A stretch of 64,000 nucleotides of DNA, taken from the NCBI GenBank assembly GCA_964351625.1, contig CAYGOV010000002.1:62001-126000 (forward strand), read 5' to 3'. Under the pieces are notes generated by a model that ran no database searches, had not been told where the DNA came from, and saw only the letters and a program-made list of their open reading frames with translations. This DNA comes from Marinoscillum sp964351625. Its GTDB lineage: Bacteria; Bacteroidota; Bacteroidia; Cytophagales; Cyclobacteriaceae. A program made the translations under genes and the position numbers. Positions 41,822-50,816 of this stretch are shown here, piece by piece (position 1 is the first letter of the stretch; each line of letters opens with the position of its first letter).

Positions 41822-43510
41822 TTGAGTTCAAAAGAATCTGAATATAAAGAACTGTTTCTGGTAGAGGCAAAGGACAGCATGGAGCAGCTTGATAAGCTCT
41901 TTGTAAACCTCGAGAAGGATCACAAGAATCAGCGTGCGGTCAGCGAAATTTTCCGGATCATGCACACGCTGAAAGGTAATTCTATGGGTATGGGGTTTGA
42001 TGCTATCGCAGAACTCACTCATGTCATAGAAGATGTGATGCTTGCTGTACAAGAGAGTAGAATTGATCTCAATGAAGATCTGTTCAATCTGCTTTTTAGG
42101 GCAAATGATAAACTGATCGTACTGATACGATCGCTCGAAACTGGTGAAAAAGTAAGTTTTTTAGGTATCAAAACCAGCTTATCACTTTTTCTTGAAAAGG
42201 CGCTTGAGAATCAAAGGACTGCTGTAGAAAAAGTAGTGGTTAAGGAGTCTGAGCAGGAGGACAAAGAAGAAAACGCACAAATATCACTATCAGATGTTGT
42301 TCAGATTCCCGTAAAGCGAATGGATGAATTACTCAATGAGGCTGGTCAGCTGATCATAGAGCGTGATCGGTTAATAGCTGCAAGCCAAAAGCTTGGATTA
42401 CCTACTTCAGAGTTTGAACGATTGAAGAGAATCAGCTCCAATCTACAATACAGCATCATGAATATGAGGATGGTGCAGATTGGATTTTTATTCAACAAAT
42501 TTCATCGTGTACTTCGTGACGCTGCTTCCATTGAAGGGAAGAAAGTCAACTTGATACTGAAGGGCACTGAAACTGAGATTGATAGAAATATCCTGACAAT
42601 TATCAGTGATTCACTGGTTCATCTCGTGAGAAATGCTGTAAGTCATGGTATTGAGTCTGGAGCCAAGAGAGTGGAGAATGGTAAGAATGAACAAGGTATC
42701 GTTACACTTGATGCTACCTATGAACGTGATCGAGTGGTTATTTCAGTGTCTGATGATGGAGGAGGTATTGATGTTCGAGTTATCAGAAAGCGCATTGTGG
42801 AAAAAGGGCTAGTTAATGAATCTGTTGCTGAAAAATTAAGTGATGACGAGGTGATAGGTTACATCTTTGAAGCAGGATTTTCCAATGCTGATAAAGTGAA
42901 TGAGCTCTCTGGAAGAGGAGTAGGTATGGATGTGGTAAAAAGGGCTGTAGAATCAATAGCTGGTCAAGTAAAGATTCGCACAAAACTTCATCAAGGCACC
43001 ACCTTCGAGCTCCATGTGCCTGCATCACTAGCACTCAAAGGCACTTTGCTATTTGAAGTTGATCAGCAGGAATATGCAATTGCTCTGTCTTATACGGAAG
43101 CAGTGATGTCAATTACCAAGAAGGATATTCATAAGCTGGCAGGCGGCCTTACCGCCAAATACAATGACGAACCTATTTCGTTGATTTTTCTAAAAGATAT
43201 TCTCAAACTCAACTCCTTCGATGAACTGAACCAGAGAGGTGTTTTACAGATGGCTTTTCAGAATCTAGGTGACGGTCAAATGTTGGATGTGATCATAGTT
43301 TCTTATGGTGGTAGGCTTACTGGCATAGCAGTGGATAGAGTAATACAACAAAAGGAAATTATCGAGAAACCACTTACCAAACCTTTGCTGGGTATCAAGC
43401 TGCTGAGTGGAACTACAATACTAGGTAGTGGGAAAGTGTGTCCGGTCATTGATATTGTGGTTTTGACAGACCTTGTACATAAACAGGCTTTGAGCCGAAT
43501 TAACAACTAA
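41822..43510 (+). CDS. cheA: Chemotaxis histidine kinase CheA
   Basis: 562 residues from a TTG start two bases after the cheB stop; the first in-frame ATG (41879) would cut into the Hpt helix. Hpt domain at residues 1-110 with phospho-acceptor His48 (MHTLKGNSMGMG), short linker without a recognisable CheY-binding P2 domain, dimerisation helices (~155-225), HATPase_c (HLVRNAVSHGIESG, SDDGGGIDVRVIRKRI, SGRGVGMDVVKRAVESI) and a C-terminal CheW-like domain (~420-555). Shorter than enterobacterial CheA because P2 is missing or minimal. Confidence 0.95.
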   Translation: MSSKESEYKELFLVEAKDSMEQLDKLFVNLEKDHKNQRAVSEIFRIMHTLKGNSMGMGFDAIAELTHVIEDVMLAVQESRIDLNEDLFNLLFRANDKLIVLIRSLETGEKVSFLGIKTSLSLFLEKALENQRTAVEKVVVKESEQEDKEENAQISLSDVVQIPVKRMDELLNEAGQLIIERDRLIAASQKLGLPTSEFERLKRISSNLQYSIMNMRMVQIGFLFNKFHRVLRDAASIEGKKVNLILKGTETEIDRNILTIISDSLVHLVRNAVSHGIESGAKRVENGKNEQGIVTLDATYERDRVVISVSDDGGGIDVRVIRKRIVEKGLVNESVAEKLSDDEVIGYIFEAGFSNADKVNELSGRGVGMDVVKRAVESIAGQVKIRTKLHQGTTFELHVPASLALKGTLLFEVDQQEYAIALSYTEAVMSITKKDIHKLAGGLTAKYNDEPISLIFLKDILKLNSFDELNQRGVLQMAFQNLGDGQMLDVIIVSYGGRLTGIAVDRVIQQKEIIEKPLTKPLLGIKLLSGTTILGSGKVCPVIDIVVLTDLVHKQALSRINN

Positions 43511-44367
43511 TGGGTAAAACCAGCGCATTTCCCGCAGAGTGGAAACAACCCGAGCTAATTACGGAAGAAGAAATGAATGCGCTCATGGTAGCCATCAAGA
43601 ATCGTTATGGACTTGATTTTACCAATTATGAGAAATCTTCCCTGAAGCGAGGTATTACTAGGCTCATGATGAAGCATAGTATGGAATCTTCGCTTGATCT
43701 TTGGGGCAGGATATTGAGTGATTATAGCTTTTTTAATCTTGCAATAGATGATTTGTTGGTGAACCTTACGGAGCTTTTTCGTAATCCTGATGTATGGATT
43801 AAAATCAGAGAAGATATATTACCAAAGTACACAAATGAGCCCATGGCGATATGGCATGCAGGCTGCTCCACAGGTGAGGAAGTATATACGATGGCTATTG
43901 TGCTGGAGGAAGCAAAAATGCTTTCACACACTCATATAGTAGCTAGCGATCTTAGCAACAAAGCTTTAGCAAAAGCGAAAAAAGGCGACTATCCATTAGA
44001 AGTCATTCGTCCATATCTTAATCCCTTTTTGAAGTTCTTTCCAAATAGGAAATTAGAGGACTATTTTGATTTCCACGATAAGCATGCATCTATCAAGTCA
44101 GCATACAAAAAGAGCGTGACTTTTAAACGGCATAATTTGGTTCATGACAGGGTTACCGAGCAGTACGATATAGTGTTTTGCAGAAATGTGATGATCTATT
44201 TTGATGAGAAGTTGAAGGTTAAGGTATTGAACCTTATACATCAGTGTCTGAAGCCGAAGGGGTATTTTATCATAGGCTATTATGACATAATGCCAGACGC
44301 AGGGAAGCTACTTTTTTCCGTTGATGACATTAAGACGAGAGTTTATAGAAAGAAAGAAATAAATTAG
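43510..44367 (+). CDS. cheR: Chemotaxis protein-glutamate O-methyltransferase
   Basis: 285 residues. CheR N-terminal helical domain (LDFTNYEKSSLKRGITRLM), then the SAM-binding domain: LTELFRNPDVW, IWHAGCSTGEEVYTMAIVLE (motif I), IVASDLSNKALAKAKKGDYP and IVFCRNVMIYFDEKLK. Start and preceding stop share a base (TAATG). It methylates MCP glutamates. The local MCP lacks the CheR-tethering pentapeptide, so docking is probably direct. Confidence 0.95.
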   Translation: MGKTSAFPAEWKQPELITEEEMNALMVAIKNRYGLDFTNYEKSSLKRGITRLMMKHSMESSLDLWGRILSDYSFFNLAIDDLLVNLTELFRNPDVWIKIREDILPKYTNEPMAIWHAGCSTGEEVYTMAIVLEEAKMLSHTHIVASDLSNKALAKAKKGDYPLEVIRPYLNPFLKFFPNRKLEDYFDFHDKHASIKSAYKKSVTFKRHNLVHDRVTEQYDIVFCRNVMIYFDEKLKVKVLNLIHQCLKPKGYFIIGYYDIMPDAGKLLFSVDDIKTRVYRKKEIN

Positions 44368-44371
44368 AGTA

Positions 44372-44734
44372 ATGAGCAAGCGAATTTTAATAGTAGATGA
44401 TTCGGGATATTCGCGAACAACACTTCGTGGGTTGCTCGAAGAAGAGGGCTTTGAAATAGTAGGAGAAGCAAAAGATGGGGCCGAGGCTCTTGATCAAATA
44501 GAGTTGCTAAAACCAGACTTAGTAACTTTGGACAATATCATGCCAGATATGACAGGCATGGAGATTTTGAGGGCTTTGAAAGCTGATGGTATAGCGGTGA
44601 ATATCATTATGATAAGTGCCGTTGCGCAACAGTCAGCCATAGAGGAGGCGGTCAGTCTTGGTGTGAAGTCTTACCTGATAAAACCCTTTACTAAAGATCA
44701 GTTGATTCAGAAATTAAGAAGTGTTTTTGAGTAA
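44372..44734 (+). CDS. CheY-like single-domain response regulator
   Basis: 120 residues, a receiver with all key residues: acidic pair in LIVDDSGYSR, phospho-Asp54 in VTLDNIMPDMTG, Ser in IMISAVAQQ and Lys in YLIKPFT. Stand-alone, so it acts through protein contact. Four bases after cheR. It is a close paralogue of the regulator at 45503 (same TLDN context and SAV.QQ stretch), with a CheC-type gene between them. Confidence 0.9.
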   Translation: MSKRILIVDDSGYSRTTLRGLLEEEGFEIVGEAKDGAEALDQIELLKPDLVTLDNIMPDMTGMEILRALKADGIAVNIIMISAVAQQSAIEEAVSLGVKSYLIKPFTKDQLIQKLRSVFE

Positions 44735-44872
44735 TTAATCCGGATTTAATGCGCTTAGTCGCAAATTGATGAGATATATTGGCCCGTCCAACGAATATTT
44801 GCCTTGGTTGGTGTATTAATTCTTGACTAAACGACTTTAAACATAGAAATTACACCATTAACCCTTTCTACT

Positions 44873-45475
44873 ATGCTTGATGAACTGAATGAAAATGAAT
44901 TAGAAATAGCTTCGAGATTGGTTTTCGACGGCCTTTCGATGGCTAAAAAATCCATGGAGCAAATCCTACAAATCCCGATCAAAATGGAGAAAGTTGACTA
45001 TAGTGAGAATGGAAGCTCACCGTTAGCAAACTATTCGGGTTCAGAGGAAGAAAGTGTACACATAGTCAAAACGGAATTGATGGGTGAGCTAAAAGGAATT
45101 AGCCATCTAATCTTCAAGGAGGACGAGGTAAGGAAAATATATAGCGCATGTTTGCCCGCAAGCATTATTGAGAGTGAGAGTCCAGAGAGTAAGATGATGA
45201 AAATGGGCTTTTTGACTGAAGTTGATAATATGATGGCTGCAGCGGTGATCACTGAGTTTTCAAACTTTTTGGGATTGGAAATCTATGGTCAGGTACCCTC
45301 TTTGAATGTATTGAAAGCCTCAGAGGTCGATGAATTTTTAGCGAAGGAGTCTGGTGATTTTCAGTCAGTGATTCATTTCAAGGCTATTTTCCATGGAGAA
45401 GAGCTCGATATTGCACCTGATTTTATCTGGTTATTTCAAGAGGAGTTTGTCAATAAAATAAAAAATCTAGTTTAA
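44873..45475 (+). CDS. CheC/CheX-type chemotaxis phosphatase-like protein
   Basis: 200 residues. The central part GELKGISHLIFKEDEVRKIY then MGFLTEVDNMMAAAVITEFS has the E-x-x-N phosphatase motif (EVDN) and hydrophobic pattern of CheC/CheX proteins that dephosphorylate CheY-P. Only one motif copy is evident, whereas classical CheC has two. Sits between two CheY-like genes. The gene at 50138 is a paralogue of the same length and layout. Confidence 0.78.
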   Translation: MLDELNENELEIASRLVFDGLSMAKKSMEQILQIPIKMEKVDYSENGSSPLANYSGSEEESVHIVKTELMGELKGISHLIFKEDEVRKIYSACLPASIIESESPESKMMKMGFLTEVDNMMAAAVITEFSNFLGLEIYGQVPSLNVLKASEVDEFLAKESGDFQSVIHFKAIFHGEELDIAPDFIWLFQEEFVNKIKNLV

Positions 45476-45502
45476 GTAACTAAGCGAATTAATTCTTTAA
45501 TC

Positions 45503-45865
45503 ATGAGTAAAAAAATATTGGTAGTTGACGATTCTATTTATATGAGATCCCTTATTAGGTCTGCCTTAGAGGAGGCGGGATATGAAATCATAGGAGAAGC
45601 CAAAGATGGTGAGACAGCCATAGATTTAGCTATGGAGACTTCACCTGATTTGATCACCTTGGATAATATATTACCAGATATGATGGGTTTTGAGGTGCTT
45701 AAGGTGCTTACCGAGAATGGACTAAAATCAAAAGTCATCATGATAAGCGCTGTAGGACAACAGACAGTCGTCAATAAAGGTAAGGAATTGGGCGCAGCTG
45801 ATTATCTTGTTAAGCCTTTTACATCAGAAGCTCTCGTTGATGTAGTTAACAAAGTTTTGAACTAG
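45503..45865 (+). CDS. CheY-like single-domain response regulator
   Basis: 120 residues with VVDDSIYMRSL, phospho-Asp54 in ITLDNILPDMMG, IMISAVGQQ and YLVKPFT. Paralogue of 44372. It is 27 bases after the CheC-type gene and followed by the sensor kinase at 45896, and could be the output regulator of either CheA or that kinase. Confidence 0.9.
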   Translation: MSKKILVVDDSIYMRSLIRSALEEAGYEIIGEAKDGETAIDLAMETSPDLITLDNILPDMMGFEVLKVLTENGLKSKVIMISAVGQQTVVNKGKELGAADYLVKPFTSEALVDVVNKVLN

Positions 45866-45895
45866 ACTGTGAATACCTCAAGCTCCGATAATTAA

Positions 45896-48523
45896 ATGAA
45901 GATACTATACGATCTACCAATACGCGTAAAATTCGCGATGGTACTTGTACCATTGATTGTAATCATTATCTGTTTTGATTATCTACAGATCAAGCATAAT
46001 TATCTGGATTACAAAGATTCGGATCGGCTTAATCAAACGCTTCTTTTAGGAGTTGAAATCAACCATGTGGTTCACGAGCTTCAGAAAGAGCGCAGCGTGG
46101 CTGTGGGATTTGTGAGCACTGAGGGGTACAATTTTGCAGAAACACAGAGTCATCAGAGACAAGTTACAGACAGTACGCTTAGTGAGTTCTATGCTGAGCT
46201 GGATCGAAAAGATGTTGGAGACGCTTTAGAACGCCATGAAAATGACATTGAACTCATCAAAGTGCAATTCAATGCCCTAGGTGAAATCAGAAAAAGAATA
46301 GATGATCATCAGTTAGGCGCTAATCAGATTCTTGAATACTACTCCGATATAAATGATGTGGCATTAAACACCGTGGATTTACTGATCAATGAAACGCGGG
46401 ATAAGGAAATTGCCCAACAGGTTCATGCGCTGATATATTTCTTGAAAGCTAAGGAGCGCGCAAGTTTGGAGCGTGCCGTGGGAACTCAAGCATTCTCACT
46501 TCAGGCCATGGATGACGAGCTTTATAGCCTTTTTACAAAGCTTGTGGCAATGCAAGAATCTTATCTCGATGCATTCCTAGTGATTGCAAATGAAGAATCT
46601 ACTGTTATCTATGAAAGATTGGTTTCGGGTCATGATGTGAACGAAGTAGAAAGATTAAGAGATCTACTTCATTTACGATCTGGTTATGAGGCTAGTCCAA
46701 ATTACTGGTACGAAATGACCACCAGTAGAATTAATGCATTCAAAAAAGTAGAAGATAGTATCTCTGAGAGGATGCTTTCCAGGACAACCTACTTATCGCA
46801 ATCAGCTTTTAGAAGGTTTTGGACTTTTATCATTTTAGACATAGTCATCGGGATACTTGCTCTTTGGTTGATGTCGGTCATTGTGACCAATCTGCTCACT
46901 AATGTTAAAATCCTTGAGCGATTTACAATTCGAATTTCAAAAGGTGATCTATCAAAAAAAGTAGTCATCGCCACCAAAGATGAGATTGGGAAATACGCTC
47001 AGACTTTTAATGTGATGGTGGATGAGATTGTAAAGTCTCATGACATCTTACGAAAGGAGCGCGATAAGGCTAAGTTTCTTTACAACAATATCTACAGAGT
47101 ATCATTAGCAGTGTTTCAAAATATCCATCAGGGTATATTTATTTTGGATCGAAACTTCAAGATGAGTAAACTCTACTCCAAATCAATGGAGAAGATTTTT
47201 GGTGTCAGTAAAGTCTCAGGTGAAAATTTCTCCAATTTCATGAGGCCATTGATCATCCCAAGAGATCTAGAGGCCTTGGAGATGTTTATGAGACACCTTT
47301 TCAATGAAGATATGGATGAAGAGGTTGTCAATCAACTGAATCCTATCGAACAGGTGAAAATCTACAATGAAAGAGAAGGAGTAGTTACTAATAAATACAT
47401 CAGGGTCAATTTCACAAGGATTTGGAGAAAGGATCGAATCAGTAGTGTGATGGTCACTGTTTCCGATGAAACAGAGTCTATTTTGCTTCAAAGGCATTTG
47501 GAAGAAGCAGAGAAAAAGAAGAAGCAGGAAACCGAGCAGGTTTTGAGCATTCTGAAGATAGATCCTAGTCTGATTCGCGGATTTCTTTATAATGCCAAGC
47601 GGACTTTAAGAAGTATCTCCGAGCGCTATGAAGGCAATAAAGAGAGTGATCTGAAGCAACTCCATGATTTTACTTTTGAGACTATTCATAACCTCAAGGC
47701 CAATGCGATGATCATAGGTCTGGATATAATGAGTCAAAAATTCCATGAAATAGAAGATGTATTGCAAGATCAAAAGTCTAAGCAGATTACTGGAAAGGAT
47801 TTTCTCACGGTACTTTATGAAATTGATGATGCAGATAAGATCATTGATGATATGAACACTATGCTGAGGAAGGTGGCGGATATTTATCGTAAATACCCTA
47901 CTGGGGGGCATATGGTTTCTAATATTATGCTCATTGATAGCTTGGAAAGAAGCGTTAAAGTAATTTCTGAAAAGACAGATAAGGCAGTAGATTTTTTCTT
48001 TAAAAATGAGGGAAATCTCATCTTACCTAATGATTATATTGATTCGATCAAGGATATAATGATTCAACTTATTAGAAACACTATCGTTCATGGTATTGAA
48101 CGGAAAGAGGTTCGCGTAGGTCTAGGTAAATTAATAAGAGGAAGCATAAGTATTGAGTTGGATAGTCCGAAGGATAAAGTGATGAGGATTACCTACTTAG
48201 ATGACGGCAAAGGATTGGATCTTGATGAAATCAGGGAGAGAGCCATTCAAAATAATATAGTTTCACGCTTTGAGGCAGAGAACCTGAATGAGGAGGAAGC
48301 AATCCAGCTTATATATCAAAATGGATTTTCCACTTCAGAGGTGGTAGATGAGCATTCGGGAAGAGGGCAAGGCATGAGCCTAGTCAAATCACTTATTGAT
48401 GGTATGGGGGCTAAATTCACCACGCAATATGAATCTGGAAAATATTTTAAATTGACAATTGATCTACCTGAAAATAGTCAATTGGGTCAACTGATAGAAG
48501 ATAATGAGGCTACTGATAGTTGA
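45896..48523 (+). CDS. Membrane sensor kinase: NIT, HAMP, PAS, Hpt-like and CheA-type ATPase domains
   Basis: 875 residues. TM1 ~13-30; extracytoplasmic NIT domain ~45-290 recognised by VVHELQKERSVAVGFVSTEG; TM2 ~303-328 (ILDIVIGILALWLMSVIVTN); HAMP (~330-380, ISKGDLSKKV); PAS-like (~405-535, FQNIHQGIFILDRNFKMSKL); then an Hpt-like segment with TIHNLKANAMIIGLDIMSQK (His598), which parallels MHTLKGNSMGMG of the CheA here; then HATPase_c (IMIQLIRNTIVHGIE, LDDGKGLDLDEIRE, SGRGQGMSLVKS). No ordinary H-box, so His598 is the likely phosphoacceptor. It overlaps the next regulator gene by 20 bases, its probable partner. Confidence 0.85.
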   Translation: MKILYDLPIRVKFAMVLVPLIVIIICFDYLQIKHNYLDYKDSDRLNQTLLLGVEINHVVHELQKERSVAVGFVSTEGYNFAETQSHQRQVTDSTLSEFYAELDRKDVGDALERHENDIELIKVQFNALGEIRKRIDDHQLGANQILEYYSDINDVALNTVDLLINETRDKEIAQQVHALIYFLKAKERASLERAVGTQAFSLQAMDDELYSLFTKLVAMQESYLDAFLVIANEESTVIYERLVSGHDVNEVERLRDLLHLRSGYEASPNYWYEMTTSRINAFKKVEDSISERMLSRTTYLSQSAFRRFWTFIILDIVIGILALWLMSVIVTNLLTNVKILERFTIRISKGDLSKKVVIATKDEIGKYAQTFNVMVDEIVKSHDILRKERDKAKFLYNNIYRVSLAVFQNIHQGIFILDRNFKMSKLYSKSMEKIFGVSKVSGENFSNFMRPLIIPRDLEALEMFMRHLFNEDMDEEVVNQLNPIEQVKIYNEREGVVTNKYIRVNFTRIWRKDRISSVMVTVSDETESILLQRHLEEAEKKKKQETEQVLSILKIDPSLIRGFLYNAKRTLRSISERYEGNKESDLKQLHDFTFETIHNLKANAMIIGLDIMSQKFHEIEDVLQDQKSKQITGKDFLTVLYEIDDADKIIDDMNTMLRKVADIYRKYPTGGHMVSNIMLIDSLERSVKVISEKTDKAVDFFFKNEGNLILPNDYIDSIKDIMIQLIRNTIVHGIERKEVRVGLGKLIRGSISIELDSPKDKVMRITYLDDGKGLDLDEIRERAIQNNIVSRFEAENLNEEEAIQLIYQNGFSTSEVVDEHSGRGQGMSLVKSLIDGMGAKFTTQYESGKYFKLTIDLPENSQLGQLIEDNEATDS

Positions 48524-48875
48524 TGATTCATCTATAATGCGACGCATTATAGAAAAAAATCTTAAGACATACGACATAGAGATTGTGGGCATGGCACCTG
48601 ATGGATCTCATGCCTTGGAAATGGTGAAAAAGGAAAAGCCTGATGTCGTCACTTTAGATATTACCATGCCTGGAATGGATGGATTAGCATGTCTTGATGA
48701 GATTATGAAAATACATCCAACTACCAAAGTGATGATAATCACAGCTTTATCAGATAAATTGACGGGACTTAAAGCTTTGGACAAAGGAGCAAGAGGGTTT
48801 TTATACAAACCTGTTAATGCTGTCGACTTGGCCAAAGCTTTTGATCGCTTATTAAAAAGAAATGAAAACAAGTAA
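48504..48875 (+). CDS. CheY-like response regulator
   Basis: 123 residues starting within the end of the kinase gene: MRLLIVDDSSIMRRIIEKNL, phospho-Asp in VVTLDITMPGMDGL, Thr in MIITALSDK and Lys in FLYKPVN. It is more CheY-like (TMPGMDG) than the two TLDN regulators upstream. The 20-base overlap with the NIT/Hpt kinase and 14-base overlap with the CheX-like gene make a tight kinase-regulator-phosphatase unit. Confidence 0.9.
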   Translation: MRLLIVDDSSIMRRIIEKNLKTYDIEIVGMAPDGSHALEMVKKEKPDVVTLDITMPGMDGLACLDEIMKIHPTTKVMIITALSDKLTGLKALDKGARGFLYKPVNAVDLAKAFDRLLKRNENK

Positions 48876-49329
48876 AGCCGAATTTGATGCCACGTGCAAT
48901 TTGTTTATCAATTCGGTAAACAATTACTTCAGACATCTGACGGATGTAGATTCTGAGTTGAACGTACCCTATTTGAAAGATTCCGAAGGAATTGTTCTGA
49001 AAGACTATACTGGAATGATTGGTATATCTGGAAATAGGAAAGGCTTTGTTTATATCTCTGCCAATCGTGATATGTATGAAGACCTTATCAAGATATTCAT
49101 AGGTATTGATGATGCTTCTGAGGAAGATATTTTGGATATGGCAGGTGAGATATCTAACGTGGTTGCTGGAAATGTGAGAGCAAATTTAGGCACCAACTTT
49201 ATGATTTCAGTGCCTATGGTTTTTCGAGGGATACCTTCACAGCTTAAAATTCCTGATGATGTTTCCATCTATGTAATACCTATTGTCTGGAATAATCACG
49301 AAGCCTTCGTAGTTATTGGTTTACAGTAA
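48862..49329 (+). CDS. CheX-like chemotaxis phosphatase
   Basis: 155 residues, the usual CheX size. YTGMIGISGNRKGFVYISAN and ILDMAGEISNVVAGNVRANL contain the E-x-x-N (EISN) catalytic motif with a following N-terminal helix dipole region; SVPMVFRGI follows. CheX dephosphorylates CheY-P. The start codon lies inside the 3' end of the preceding regulator gene, pointing to that regulator as the substrate. Confidence 0.85.
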   Translation: MKTSKAEFDATCNLFINSVNNYFRHLTDVDSELNVPYLKDSEGIVLKDYTGMIGISGNRKGFVYISANRDMYEDLIKIFIGIDDASEEDILDMAGEISNVVAGNVRANLGTNFMISVPMVFRGIPSQLKIPDDVSIYVIPIVWNNHEAFVVIGLQ

Positions 49330-49331
49330 AT

Positions 49332-50120
49332 ATGAATGAAGACGAGTCAACATATTTCAATCTAGGCATATCTGGTGATCAAGATTTAACCATGAAAAAT
49401 TACTTCTCCAAGTTTCCGGAGGAGCTTTTGGCGAGTTTGATTGACTCTTTTGTGATTAATAAACCCATGACAGGGAAAGTGGGAGGAGATGGGTTCTGGA
49501 TACATCGTGATAAAAGTTGCTTGATATTAGCGCTATTTGATTGCCAAGGACATGGACATTTAGCGAGCATGATGACTCGGGTTTATACCCAACTACTAAC
49601 CAGAATTGTAATAGATGAAGAGGTGGACGACCCAGGCACCATTCTTAGGTATCTTCATCATAAGATCGTGGCGCGGGTGACGGTAACTAGTGAAAGCAAG
49701 ATCAAGCCATCTGCGGATGTGGGATTGGTTAAGATCGATCTTGATGTTCGTAAAATTGAATACTCTGGTGCTAAAATTAACTTGTTACATGTAGTAGACG
49801 GTAAACTTTTTGTAGTCAAAGCTGATAGGATGCCCGTAGGGGATTATTTGGAACATCCGCATGAGTATGAAACACGTCTGATCAAACTAAAAAATGAGCT
49901 GGGCTCTTCTAATTTTTACTTAGCAAGTGATGGTTTTGGAGATTTAATGGGCGGAGAGGATTCTAAGAGGCTTGGTAAACGAACGGTCGAGCAGACACTA
50001 TTGGAGGCGTCTGGAAAGGAAATGATTGCTCAAAAGAAATTCTTAGAGACTTTTATTAACGATTTTCAGGGGAACAGTATGCAGTTGGATGATTTGCTTT
50101 TGATAGGCTTTTCTCTCTAG
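49332..50120 (+). CDS. PP2C (SiaA-type SpoIIE) phosphatase, catalytic domain only
   Basis: 262 residues. GKVGGDGFWIHRDK (metal-binding Gly-Gly-Asp), LALFDCQGHGHLASMMTRVY (DCxGHG signature), FYLASDGFGDLMGG and the terminal MQLDDLLLIGFSL with an Asp pair. No sensory domain is fused, so input must come from a partner. Two bases after the CheX-like gene; the SiaC-like protein at 38387 in the same cluster is the likely substrate. A CheX/PP2C tandem joins phospho-Asp and phospho-Ser/Thr signalling. Confidence 0.85.
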   Translation: MNEDESTYFNLGISGDQDLTMKNYFSKFPEELLASLIDSFVINKPMTGKVGGDGFWIHRDKSCLILALFDCQGHGHLASMMTRVYTQLLTRIVIDEEVDDPGTILRYLHHKIVARVTVTSESKIKPSADVGLVKIDLDVRKIEYSGAKINLLHVVDGKLFVVKADRMPVGDYLEHPHEYETRLIKLKNELGSSNFYLASDGFGDLMGGEDSKRLGKRTVEQTLLEASGKEMIAQKKFLETFINDFQGNSMQLDDLLLIGFSL

Positions 50121-50137
50121 TGTTATAACCGAAAATC

Positions 50138-50761
50138 TTAGGTATCTGAAGTGTTTAGCTTCAGTGTTTGGATGAAACTTTCATCTAAAATCCATATAAA
50201 AAACGGTGCAATATTGACAGCTTTCCCCGTTAGAACAGACTTCACGTGGAATGCTGTTTTATAGATTTTATTCTCTTTCTGTAAGAAGTCATTAATCTCA
50301 TTACATGGGAGAATTTGAATTTGAGGTACTTTCAAAAGTAGCTGAACGCCAAGCGCCTCCGAAATTTCTTTAATTGACAGAGCTGCAATTATGTTTTCTA
50401 TCTCAGACATGAAACCATGTTTCATCAACTTGTTCTCCGTTCTCTTATCAGATTTGAACTCATCTGGAAGGCAAACAGAGTTAATCAAGTCCACCTCATG
50501 ATCTAAAATAACGAAGTAAAAGGCACCTCTTATATCGCCGCTAAAAACTAGCTTAACAAGGTGAGCTTTGAAGCGTCCGAGTTGATCTAGCTCAGGAATT
50601 GACTCAAGAAAACCAGTATCATAGGAGATATGATTTGGACTGATCCGAATCTTAAGCATTTTTTCCATCGAACGCACAGCTCGTTCAATAGAATTATTCA
50701 CTAGTTCGCTGACTAATTCTTGTTGCTCACTTGTTAAACTATTAGGGAGATCTCTTCTCAA
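50138..50761 (-). CDS. CheC/CheX-type chemotaxis phosphatase-like protein
   Basis: 207 residues. A paralogue of the protein at 44873 over the full length: the segments MKHGFMSEIENIIAALSIKE and VNIAPFFIWILDES match MKMGFLTEVDNMMAAAVITE and LDIAPDFIWLFQEE there. The E-x-x-N motif is EIEN. Encoded on the opposite strand, convergent with the PP2C gene, so it has its own promoter (gap 50762-50816 is short on the far side). Confidence 0.75.
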   Translation of the reverse strand: MRRDLPNSLTSEQQELVSELVNNSIERAVRSMEKMLKIRISPNHISYDTGFLESIPELDQLGRFKAHLVKLVFSGDIRGAFYFVILDHEVDLINSVCLPDEFKSDKRTENKLMKHGFMSEIENIIAALSIKEISEALGVQLLLKVPQIQILPCNEINDFLQKENKIYKTAFHVKSVLTGKAVNIAPFFIWILDESFIQTLKLNTSDT

Positions 50762-50816
50762 AAAATCTTTGATTTATGTATCAAAGATACTCACCGAACG
50801 TAGAAAAATTTATTTA

